Below are positions 1 to 5,259 of a stretch of DNA of 5,259 nucleotides, piece by piece. The stretch is taken from NCBI GenBank assembly GCA_910586365.1, contig CAJUGP010000026.1, forward strand, positions 23,859-29,117. The letters are read 5' to 3'. This DNA is from an uncultured Christensenella sp. Its GTDB lineage: Bacteria > Bacillota > Clostridia > Christensenellales > Borkfalkiaceae. The notes beneath the pieces are model-generated. The model did not search any database and was not told the DNA's origin. It saw nothing but the letters and a program-made list of their open reading frames with translations. The stretch's first letter is position 1. The number at the start of each line of letters is the position of its first letter. Both the position numbers and the translations under genes were made by a program.

Positions 1-88
1 CAGGGAAGCGCGCTCGAAATGACAGGGAAGCGCGCTCGAAATGACAGGGAAGCACGCTCGAAATGACAGGGAAGCGTGCTCGAAATGA
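1..88. repeat. Four tandem 22-bp repeats, decaying to about 128
   Basis: Four consecutive 22-bp units (1-22, 23-44, 45-66, 67-88) begin CAGGGAAGC and end GCTCGAAATGA. Units 1 and 2 are identical; unit 3 differs by one base (cgcg to cacg) and unit 4 by one base (cgcg to cgtg). Two degenerate units follow (89-109, 21 nt; 110-128, 19 nt), after which the pattern is lost. Each unit junction recreates the 13-mer GCTCGAAATGACA (12-24, 34-46, 56-68, 78-90). This resembles the GCTCAACATGACA core found after nadE, so both flanks of the operon carry one repeat family. The array may continue left of the window. There are no unique spacers and no open frame of interest. Confidence 0.93.
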
Positions 89-194
89 CATGAAAGCCCG
101 ACCGAACGACAAAAACCGCTCGAAACGATAAAACGGCGTGAGTGCTGCGGGCGCAATTCGTACGGGCGGCGGCAATCGACCGTAAAGAGAGTAG

Positions 195-201
195 AAAGGA
201 G
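195..201 (+). promoter_or_regulatory. Ribosome binding site of pgsA
   Basis: AAAGGAG lies 5 nt before the ATG at 207. It is a strong Shine-Dalgarno match and fixes the pgsA start. The stretch from 129 to 194 is a GC-rich leader in which I see no convincing -35/-10 pair, so the operon promoter is unplaced; it may lie inside or left of the repeat array. Confidence 0.85.
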
Positions 202-206
202 AAAAA

Positions 207-845
207 ATGAATTTACCGAATAAAATTACGTTGACGCGTATCTTCATGATCCCCGTGTTTGTGGCGGTGTTCTATTGCGGATATTTTTCCAAATGGTGTT
301 TTCTCGCCTCGGCGGTCGTCTTTTTGCTCGCGGCGGCGACCGACGCGCTCGACGGTTATATCGCCCGTTCGCGTCATCTTGTCACCAATTTCGGCAAATT
401 TCTCGATCCCATTGCCGATAAAGTGCTCGTTTCGACCGCGCTTATCGTCATTCTGACCATTCCCACCGCGTTTCAGATCGCCGTGTACGGCACGGTCGGC
501 ATCATCGTGGCGGGCGTATGCGTTTCGCTGATTTTGGCGCGCGAGCTGATCGTAAGCGGCTTCCGTATTATCGCGGCGGGCAGAAATCTCATTCTCGCCG
601 CCGACAAGCTCGGCAAAATCAAAACGGTGACGCAGGACCTTGCAATCGCGCTCATTCTCGTCGCCATGACGTTTGTCGGCACGCAGGCGGGCATCGTTCT
701 TGCGCTGATCGGGCAGGCGCTGCTTGTCGTAAGCACGCTTTTGACCGTCGTATCGGGCGTCAATTATCTTGTGAAAAACAAAGCGGTGTTAAAAGACGAA
801 GAACCGCAGACGGCGGAAAAGCAAGACGGAGAGCAGGAAAATTGA
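207..845 (+). CDS. pgsA: CDP-diacylglycerol--glycerol-3-phosphate 3-phosphatidyltransferase (PgsA)
   Basis: This integral membrane enzyme transfers phosphatidyl from CDP-diacylglycerol to glycerol-3-phosphate, giving phosphatidylglycerophosphate, the precursor of phosphatidylglycerol and cardiolipin. The 212-residue length is close to the family norm of about 180-200. The protein opens with MNLPNKITLTRI, typical of PgsA. It has the complete CDP-alcohol phosphotransferase signature: D46, D49-G50, A53-R54, G63, D67 and D71, with the standard spacing; these residues bind the metal and the CDP group. Hydrophobic stretches near residues 10-28, 31-46, 74-92, 95-112, 143-158 and 162-186 fit about six membrane segments, and a charged tail (190-212) is probably cytoplasmic. 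The start is set by AAAGGAG at 195-201. It is the first gene of the visible unit and its stop overlaps the TTG start of cinA. A phosphatidylserine or cardiolipin synthase of the same superfamily is less likely given the N-terminus and the genomic neighbours. Confidence 0.95.
   Translation: MNLPNKITLTRIFMIPVFVAVFYCGYFSKWCFLASAVVFLLAAATDALDGYIARSRHLVTNFGKFLDPIADKVLVSTALIVILTIPTAFQIAVYGTVGIIVAGVCVSLILARELIVSGFRIIAAGRNLILAADKLGKIKTVTQDLAIALILVAMTFVGTQAGIVLALIGQALLVVSTLLTVVSGVNYLVKNKAVLKDEEPQTAEKQDGEQEN
828..833 (+). promoter_or_regulatory. Ribosome binding site supporting the TTG start of cinA
   Basis: GGAGAG, inside the last codons of pgsA, ends 8 nt before the TTG at 842. The TTG shares bases with the pgsA stop (TTGA, 842-845). 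The spacing and overlap decide this start over the in-frame ATG at 518, which would bury more than 320 nt inside pgsA. Translational coupling to pgsA is likely. Confidence 0.75.
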
Positions 846-1915
846 AATACGCGGCGGTTGTTTTAAGAAATAAAAAAAATCCCGTCGATGCGGTGGAATA
901 CGCGCCCGTGTGCGACGCGCTGCTTTCGGGCGGGGTGTTTCTCGACGAAGTCGTGATGCTGCCTTACGAGGAAGCGGACGCGCTCATGGCGGCGCTCTCG
1001 CGCTTGCTGATCGACTGCGGCGGCGTGTTTCTGATTTGCGATAAACCGCTTTTGCGAAGCGCGTTCGGCGCGTTCGAGGCGATGGGCGCGTCGTTTGAAG
1101 GAAGTTTCGCGCACATGAAGGAAACGGGCAGGCTGGTCGCCGTATTCCCCGCGGGCGAAGAGGGCGCAAACGCCGTTCGTACGGGGCAGGGGACGATCGA
1201 CGGTCACAGGGAAAATTCGTTTTTGCGCGTCGTGATCCGCGCGATGTCCGTTCCGCCCGAGCTGCTCACGGCGGCGATCGCGCAGGCGGAAGCGGCGTCG
1301 CAGGGAAAGTTAGACCTTCACGTGGGCGAGAAAAACGGCGATTTGCGCGTGGAGATCATCTACGATCGCAACACGCCCAAGATGATCGCCGACGAAGTGG
1401 TGCGCATTCTTGCCACGGGCTTGCGCGGATATATTTACGCCATGGACGATATTTCCGTGCAGGAACGCCTTGTCGAGGCGCTCGCCCTGCACCGTTTGAA
1501 AATCGCGGCGGCGGAATCGTTTACGGGCGGCGCGATCGCGCGGGCGATCGTCTCCGTTTCGGGGGCGAGCCGCGTGTTTTACGAAGGGCTGAACACGTAC
1601 GATTCCAAAGCCAAAGCAGAAAGGTTAGGGGTTTCGGAATACACGCTTATGTCGAAAGGCGCGGTTTCGGAAGAAACGGCTTACGAAATGGCGGCGGGAC
1701 TGCTTGCACAGGGGCATTGCGACGTTGCGATCGCCTCGACGGGCAACGCCGGTCCGACAGCCGAACGCAATACCCCCGTGGGGCTTTGCTTTCTCGCCGT
1801 TGCGACCAAGGAACGCGTGCAGACGTATAAGCTGCATTTTGAAGGCGACCGCAACCGCGTGATCGATACGGCGGTTAATCTTGCGCTCTTCCTTGCCTAT
1901 AAGGAAGTCAAGTAA
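842..1915 (+). CDS. cinA: CinA-family protein: reduced MoCF-like N-domain plus NMN deamidase (PncC) domain
   Basis: The C-terminal domain (about residues 218-357 of 357) is a clear CinA_C/PncC domain, which hydrolyses nicotinamide mononucleotide to nicotinate mononucleotide and ammonia in the cytosol. Visible motifs are AESFTGG (224-230), the GxxTYDSKAKAERLGV segment (249-264), GAVSEETA (273-280), STGNAGP (299-305), TPVG (311-314) and FEGDR (333-337). The family has been described as a Ser/Lys hydrolase; by motif alignment the candidates are S226 and K258. Residues of about 125-215 look like the CinA middle (KH-like) domain, ending YIYAMDDISVQERL. The first 120 residues occupy the MoCF position (KYAAVVLRN as the first strand) but are roughly 45 residues shorter than usual and lack the GGLGPT-type motif, so the ADP-ribose pyrophosphatase activity attributed to that domain is doubtful. 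Full CinA is about 410-420 residues. The frame is intact with no sign of frameshift. The TTG start overlaps the pgsA stop. Confidence 0.88.
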   Translation: MKYAAVVLRNKKNPVDAVEYAPVCDALLSGGVFLDEVVMLPYEEADALMAALSRLLIDCGGVFLICDKPLLRSAFGAFEAMGASFEGSFAHMKETGRLVAVFPAGEEGANAVRTGQGTIDGHRENSFLRVVIRAMSVPPELLTAAIAQAEAASQGKLDLHVGEKNGDLRVEIIYDRNTPKMIADEVVRILATGLRGYIYAMDDISVQERLVEALALHRLKIAAAESFTGGAIARAIVSVSGASRVFYEGLNTYDSKAKAERLGVSEYTLMSKGAVSEETAYEMAAGLLAQGHCDVAIASTGNAGPTAERNTPVGLCFLAVATKERVQTYKLHFEGDRNRVIDTAVNLALFLAYKEVK

Positions 1916-1932
1916 ATATTCGGTAAAAAATC

Positions 1933-1938
1933 AAGGAG
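1933..1938 (+). promoter_or_regulatory. Ribosome binding site of recA
   Basis: AAGGAG ends 10 nt before the recA ATG at 1949, in the 33-nt gap after cinA. The gap is too short for a full promoter plus operator, and no GAAC-N4-GTTC type SOS box is visible in it. Confidence 0.85.
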
Positions 1939-1948
1939 AAACATAGAT

Positions 1949-2971
1949 ATGAACGACGACAAACTCAAAGCATTAGACGCGGTTCTCGCGCAAATCGAAA
2001 AGGCGTACGGCAAAGGCGCGATCATGAAGCTCGGAAAGGATGCGGGCAATACCGATATCGAAGTGATCCCCACGGGTTGTTTATCGCTCGACTTGGCGCT
2101 CGGGATCGGCGGACTTCCCCGCGGCAGAATGGTGGAAATTTACGGTCCCGAATCTTCGGGTAAAACGACGGTTGCGCTGCACGCGGTGGCGCAGGCGCAG
2201 AAGCTCGGCGGCGTCGCGGCGTTTATCGACGCGGAGCACGCGCTCGACCCCGTGTATGCCAAAAATCTCGGCGTCAATTTAGACGAGCTGTACGTTTCCC
2301 AGCCCGATACGGGCGAACAGGCGCTCGACATAGTGGACGCGCTCGTGCGCTCCTCGGCGATCGACATGATCGTCGTCGACTCGGTTGCGGCGCTCACGCC
2401 CAAAGCCGAGATCGAAGGCGACATGGGCGACAGTCACGTCGGTTTGCAGGCGCGCCTTATGTCGCAGGCACTTCGGAAACTGACGGCGATCGTCAACAAG
2501 AGCAAAACCTGCGTTGTATTTATCAACCAGCTGCGCGAAAAGGTGGGCGTCATGTTCGGCAATCCCGAAGTGACTCCCGGCGGTAAGGCGCTTAAATTCT
2601 ACGCTTCCGTGCGGATCGACGTCCGCAAGAAAGACGTGCTCAAGGATTCCGAAGGGGCGGCGGGCAACCGCACGCGCGCGAAGGTCGTCAAAAACAAGCT
2701 CGCGCCTCCCTTCCGTCAGGCGGAGTTCGATATTATGTTCGGCGAAGGCGTTTCGCAGGAAGGCTGCCTTATCGATTTGGGCGTGCAGTACGACGTGATC
2801 AAAAAGAGCGGCGCTTGGTTCAGCTACAACGATACGAAAGTGGCGAACGGCAGAGAGAAAATGCGGCAGTTCTTAAAAGACAACCCCGAGCTTGCGGCGG
2901 AAATCGAATCGAAAATCCGCGGTACGGCGAAGGAAATGCCTGCCGAGAGCGTTGCGGGAGACGCCGAATAA
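1949..2971 (+). CDS. recA: Recombinase RecA
   Basis: RecA polymerises on single-stranded DNA, catalyses ATP-dependent strand exchange in recombinational repair, and stimulates LexA self-cleavage. At 340 residues it is close to the usual length of about 340-355. The N-terminal polymerisation segment (about 1-33) includes AYGKGAIMKLG (19-29). The Walker A motif GPESSGKTT is at 66-74, E96 is the expected catalytic glutamate (DAEHALDP, 94-101), Walker B IVVDS is at 141-145, the L1 region around EIEGDMGDSHVGLQARL is at 154-170, and FINQLREKVGVMFGNPE covers L2 and the Q194 position. VKNKLAPPFRQAEF (247-260) is the conserved core end, followed by a C-terminal domain and a short tail with a few acidic residues. 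No intein or truncation is seen. The start is set by AAGGAG 10 nt upstream. Its stop codon directly abuts the nadE start, so the two are probably co-translated. Confidence 0.99.
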   Translation: MNDDKLKALDAVLAQIEKAYGKGAIMKLGKDAGNTDIEVIPTGCLSLDLALGIGGLPRGRMVEIYGPESSGKTTVALHAVAQAQKLGGVAAFIDAEHALDPVYAKNLGVNLDELYVSQPDTGEQALDIVDALVRSSAIDMIVVDSVAALTPKAEIEGDMGDSHVGLQARLMSQALRKLTAIVNKSKTCVVFINQLREKVGVMFGNPEVTPGGKALKFYASVRIDVRKKDVLKDSEGAAGNRTRAKVVKNKLAPPFRQAEFDIMFGEGVSQEGCLIDLGVQYDVIKKSGAWFSYNDTKVANGREKMRQFLKDNPELAAEIESKIRGTAKEMPAESVAGDAE

Positions 2972-4900
2972 ATGAAACACGGTTTCGTAAAAGTCGCGGC
3001 GGCAAGCCCGAAGCTTCGGGTCGCCGATCCTCATTATAACGCGCAGAAGATCATCGAGGCCGTCGAAGAGCAGGCGGAACAGGGGACGGAAATCCTCGTT
3101 TTTCCCGAGCTGTGTTTGAGCGGCTACACCTGCGGCGATCTGTTCTTGCAAAAGACGCTGACGGACGGCTGTTTGGAGGCGCTGCAAAAAATAGCCGAAG
3201 CGACCGAGGGGAAAACCATGCTCGTGTTCGTCGGCTTGCCCGTCGTGATCGGCAACAGGCTTTATAATTGCGCGGCGGGGGCGGCAAACGGAAAGGTAAT
3301 CGGCATGGTGCCGAAGGTCTATTTGCCCAATTACGGCGAATTTTACGAGGCTCGGTATTTTGCGAAAGGCTTTTCAAACGATTGTGCCATCGTTCGGTTG
3401 CCTGACGGCGGCGTCGTTTCGGTTTCCGCGAACGCGCTTTTCTATGATCAAAAGAACGGCGTTTGCGTCGCATGCGAGATTTGCGAGGATCTATGGGCGG
3501 CGGACAGCCCGTCCGTCAAGCATACGCGCACGGGGGCGGATATTATCGTCAACCTTTCGGCTTCCGACGAAACGGCGGGAAAACGCGATTACCGCAAGAC
3601 GCTCGTTTCCGCGCAGTCGGGCAAGTGCGTTTGCGGTTATGTTTACTGCGACGCAGGCATGTACGAGAGTACGGGCGATTGCGTGTTCGCAGGCAATCAT
3701 TTAATCTATGAAAACGGCGTGCTGCTTGCGGAAACGCCGCCTTTTTCGGGCGGAGTCGCCGCGGCGGAAATCGACGTTGCATATTTGAAAAACGAGCGGA
3801 AACGCTTGAACACGGTTGAAAATCTTTCTTCGCGCGGCGCGGAGAAAAGAGAGGAGTACGTTTGGTTCGGCGCTGAATTTATCGGCGTCGGCGATATTAG
3901 CTTGCGCGAGGTTTCGCAAACGCCGTTCGTTCCCGCAGGGGAAAACAGGCAAGAGCGCACCGAAACGATTTTGCAAATTCAGTCGCATGCGCTGGCGCGG
4001 CGGTTGGAGCACGTCGGAGCGAAAACGGCGGTGTTAGGCGTTTCGGGCGGATTGGATTCCACGCTTGCTCTGCTCGTGACGGCGCGCGCGTTCGATCTGC
4101 TCAAAAAACCGCGCACGGAGATTCTTGCCGTCGCCATGCCGGGGTTCGGCACGTCCGACAAGACGAAAAACAATTCGTTCGCCCTGATGAAGGTGATGGG
4201 AGTCACGGCGAAAACGATTCCCGTTTCGGATACCGTTTCGCGCCATTTCGTTGATATCGGGCATGACCCCGCCGTACACGACGTCACGTACGAAAACGCG
4301 CAGGCGCGTTACCGCACGATGATCTTGATGGATCTTGCCAACCGCACGGGCGGACTTGTGATCGGTACGGGCGATCTTTCCGAACTTGCCCTCGGCTGGT
4401 GCACGTATAACGGCGATCACATGAGCCATTACGCCGTGAACGCGTCGGTTCCCAAAACGCTCGTAAAATATCTCGTGCGCGAGGAAGGGGTGCGGCTGGG
4501 CGGTACGGCGGGGAAAATCCTGCACGCTATCGCCGAAACCGAAATTTCGCCCGAGCTGCTCCCGCCCGACGAAAAAGGGGCGATCGCGCAAAAGACCGAG
4601 GATATCGTCGGACCGTACGAACTGCACGATTTCTTTTTATACCATATGCTATGCCGCGGCGACGAACCCGAAAAAATACTGTATTTGGCGCGGTACGCTT
4701 TTGCGGGGCGATACGATGCGCCGACGCTGAAAAAGTGGCTGCAAGTGTTTTACAAACGGTTTTTCTCGCAGCAGTTCAAGCGGAATTGCATGCCCGACGG
4801 CGTAAAGGTCGGCTCGGTTTCGCTTTCGCCGCGTGCCGATTGGCGCATGCCTTCCGACGCTTCGGGATCGCTTTGGCTCGCCCGTCTGGAAAAATTATAA
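2972..4900 (+). CDS. nadE: Glutamine-dependent NAD+ synthetase (NadE, two-domain)
   Basis: This enzyme carries out the last step of NAD+ synthesis: ATP-dependent amidation of nicotinate adenine dinucleotide, using ammonia released from glutamine and channelled between its two domains. Residues of about 4-285 form the nitrilase-type glutaminase domain, with the expected Glu-Lys-Cys triad at E46 (FPELCLSGY), K115 (PKVYLPNYGEFYE) and C171 (CEICEDLW). Residues of about 328-642 are the NAD synthase domain. Its PP-loop is SGGLDST (358-364), followed by MPGFGTSDKTKNN (389-401), GTGDLSELALGWCTYNGDH (465-483) and the C-terminal block QFKRNCMPDGVKVGS (601-615) with SPRADWRMPSDA (619-630). The length of 642 fits long bacterial and mycobacterial-type synthetases rather than the short ammonia-dependent type of about 275 residues. 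The ATG at 2972 immediately follows the recA TAA; a weak GGGAG (2956-2960) lies 11 nt before it, and reinitiation after recA is plausible. It is the last gene before the terminator. Confidence 0.97.
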   Translation: MKHGFVKVAAASPKLRVADPHYNAQKIIEAVEEQAEQGTEILVFPELCLSGYTCGDLFLQKTLTDGCLEALQKIAEATEGKTMLVFVGLPVVIGNRLYNCAAGAANGKVIGMVPKVYLPNYGEFYEARYFAKGFSNDCAIVRLPDGGVVSVSANALFYDQKNGVCVACEICEDLWAADSPSVKHTRTGADIIVNLSASDETAGKRDYRKTLVSAQSGKCVCGYVYCDAGMYESTGDCVFAGNHLIYENGVLLAETPPFSGGVAAAEIDVAYLKNERKRLNTVENLSSRGAEKREEYVWFGAEFIGVGDISLREVSQTPFVPAGENRQERTETILQIQSHALARRLEHVGAKTAVLGVSGGLDSTLALLVTARAFDLLKKPRTEILAVAMPGFGTSDKTKNNSFALMKVMGVTAKTIPVSDTVSRHFVDIGHDPAVHDVTYENAQARYRTMILMDLANRTGGLVIGTGDLSELALGWCTYNGDHMSHYAVNASVPKTLVKYLVREEGVRLGGTAGKILHAIAETEISPELLPPDEKGAIAQKTEDIVGPYELHDFFLYHMLCRGDEPEKILYLARYAFAGRYDAPTLKKWLQVFYKRFFSQQFKRNCMPDGVKVGSVSLSPRADWRMPSDASGSLWLARLEKL

Positions 4901-4901
4901 T

Positions 4902-4928
4902 AAAATGCGGCGTAACGCCGCATTTTTT
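4902..4928 (+). terminator. Intrinsic terminator after nadE
   Basis: A perfect 11-bp stem (AAAATGCGGCG at 4902-4912 with CGCCGCATTTT at 4916-4926) closes a TAA loop, and the T run extends to 4928. It begins one base after the nadE stop codon. The A run before the stem could let it work weakly in the reverse direction too. It marks the end of the operon. Confidence 0.93.
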
Positions 4929-4990
4929 GATGTTTCGGCTGCGCTCAACATGACAGTGCAGTTCAACGCGGCAAAGCCGCTCAACATGAC

Positions 4991-5005
4991 AAGGCGGTTC
5001 GCCTT
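4991..5005. repeat. Small perfect hairpin in copy A
   Basis: AAGGCG (4991-4996) pairs with CGCCTT (5000-5005) over a GTT loop. It sits between an outer inverted pair, GCTCAACATGACA (4979-4991) and TGTCATTCTGAGC (5011-5023), so the whole of 4979-5023 can fold as a longer stem. A CTTTT run (5007-5011) follows, which makes it terminator-like but weak. Confidence 0.7.
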
Positions 5006-5038
5006 GCTTTTGTCATTCTGAGCTTGTCGTCTTGTTTC

Positions 5039-5094
5039 TGTCATTCTGAGCCTGCCGAAGAATCTGAGATGTTTCGACTGCGCTCAACATGACA
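5039..5094. repeat. 56-bp imperfect palindrome spanning the copy A/B junction
   Basis: The left arm (5039-5065, starting TGTCATTCTGAGC and ending GAAGAATCT) pairs with the right arm (5067-5094, starting AGATGTTTCG and ending GCTCAACATGACA) around G5066, with a few mismatches and one 1-nt bulge. The outer 13 bp match at 11 positions. The same unit starts again at 5212 and runs off the window. It has the form of a small palindromic interspersed element; no transposase or target duplication is visible here. Confidence 0.82.
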
Positions 5095-5103
5095 GTGTGG
5101 TTT

Positions 5104-5164
5104 AACGCGGCAAAGCCGCTCAATATGACAGGGGGGCAACGCGACAAAACCGCTCAACATGACA
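5104..5164. repeat. 34-bp internal tandem duplication in copy B
   Basis: Unit 1 (5104-5137) begins AACGCGGCAAAGCCGCTCAA and unit 2 (5138-5164, 27 matching positions) begins AACGCGACAAAACCGCTCAA. They differ at three positions in the overlap, all transitions. The first unit keeps a GCGGC-AAA-GCCGC hairpin (5107-5119), also present in copy A (4968-4980); the two G-to-A changes in unit 2 break two of its five pairs. This duplication accounts for the 34-bp length difference between copies A and B. Confidence 0.82.
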
Positions 5165-5178
5165 AGGCGGTTCGCCTT
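5164..5178. repeat. Small perfect hairpin in copy B
   Basis: This is the same AAGGCG-GTT-CGCCTT hairpin as at 4991-5005, followed by a longer T run (GTTTTTG, 5179-5185) because of one C-to-T change. It is again enclosed by GCTCAACATGACA (5152-5164) and TGTCATTCTGAGT (5184-5196). The hairpin plus T run could serve as a second terminator behind the main one. Confidence 0.68.
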
Positions 5179-5259
5179 GTTTTTGTCATTCTGAGTTTGT
5201 CGTTTTGTTTCTGTCATTCTGAGCCTGCCGAAGAATCTGAGATGTTTCGACTGCGCTCA

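Larger units (their letters stand above)
4929..5259. repeat. Non-coding direct-repeat block, two full copies plus a partial third
   Basis: Copy A is 4929-5067 (139 bp), copy B is 5068-5240 (173 bp), and copy C begins at 5241 and is cut by the window end. Each starts GATGTTTCG and ends GAAGAATCTGA. A and B differ by seven substitutions over the 139 shared positions, all transitions, and by 34 extra bases in B caused by an internal duplication. Throughout the block a 13-mer appears as GCTCAACATGACA (4943, 4979, 5082, 5152; one variant at 5118) and in inverted form as TGTCATTCTGAGC (5011, 5039, 5212; one variant at 5184). Frames in this block are short and the repeats do not preserve a reading phase (139 and 173 are not multiples of 3), so I see no gene. 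From memory, similar TGTCATTCTGAGC...GAAGAATCT sequences are widespread in bacterial intergenic DNA. Confidence 0.93.

Noticed and set aside
1..128. CRISPR array
   Set aside because: The units are contiguous 22-bp near-identical copies with no unique spacers, and no cas gene is present. It is a simple tandem repeat.
518..841. An in-frame ATG extension of cinA starting at 518
   Set aside because: It would overlap pgsA by over 320 nt, its translation is arginine-rich with no CinA similarity, and a TTG with a well-placed SD at 842 matches the pgsA stop overlap.
842..1210. Frameshift or sequencing error explaining the short CinA N-domain
   Set aside because: The frame is open throughout, the residues form plausible strands and helices, and the start is supported by the overlap with pgsA. 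A deletion or divergent domain fits better than an error.
1881..1906. Promoter-like TTGCGC/TATAAG and a 6-bp inverted repeat (TTCCTT/AAGGAA) before recA
   Set aside because: The boxes are only 11 nt apart, too close for a sigma-A promoter, and the hairpin is short and inside the cinA coding end, where such a match is expected by chance.
3051..4627. Long open frames on the - strand opposite nadE
   Set aside because: They are arginine/alanine-rich shadows of a GC-rich gene on the other strand, and nadE itself is an unambiguous full-length match.
4929..5021. Short open frames after nadE on the + strand
   Set aside because: They run through the terminator and the repeat block, have no SD, and the repeats do not keep a reading phase.

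Overview
The window carries a compact set of four housekeeping genes, all on the + strand, between two blocks of short repeats. The layout is: 22-bp tandem repeats (1-88, decaying to about 128); pgsA, phosphatidylglycerophosphate synthase (207-845); a CinA-family protein with an intact NMN-deamidase domain (842-1915); recA (1949-2971); a two-domain glutamine-dependent NAD+ synthetase, nadE (2972-4900); a strong intrinsic terminator (4902-4928); and about 330 bp of non-coding, hairpin-rich direct and inverted repeats running off the window end (4929-5259).

The order pgsA-cinA-recA, the AAAGGAG-type Shine-Dalgarno sequences, the use of a TTG start and the GC-rich codon use fit a Bacillota (Firmicutes) genome, most likely a GC-rich member of Clostridia such as gut lineages around Christensenellales. 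The placement comes from gene order and sequence style only, not from a database search. recA is often followed by rny in such genomes; here nadE abuts it.

The genes are packed as one transcription unit: pgsA and cinA overlap by 3 nt, 33 nt separate cinA from recA, and the recA stop codon is immediately followed by the nadE ATG. No promoter or SOS box was recognised inside the unit. The single clear terminator is just after nadE.

Functionally, PgsA makes the precursor of phosphatidylglycerol in the membrane. The other three can be read together: RecA drives recombinational repair, bacterial NAD-dependent DNA ligase releases NMN, the PncC domain of CinA converts NMN to nicotinate mononucleotide, and NadE performs the last amidation back to NAD+. 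The window therefore holds two steps of an NMN salvage cycle on either side of recA. The least ordinary points are the reduced N-terminal domain of CinA, which lacks the usual GGLGPT-type motif, and the repeat family that flanks the operon on both sides. No undescribed defence or mobile system is visible.
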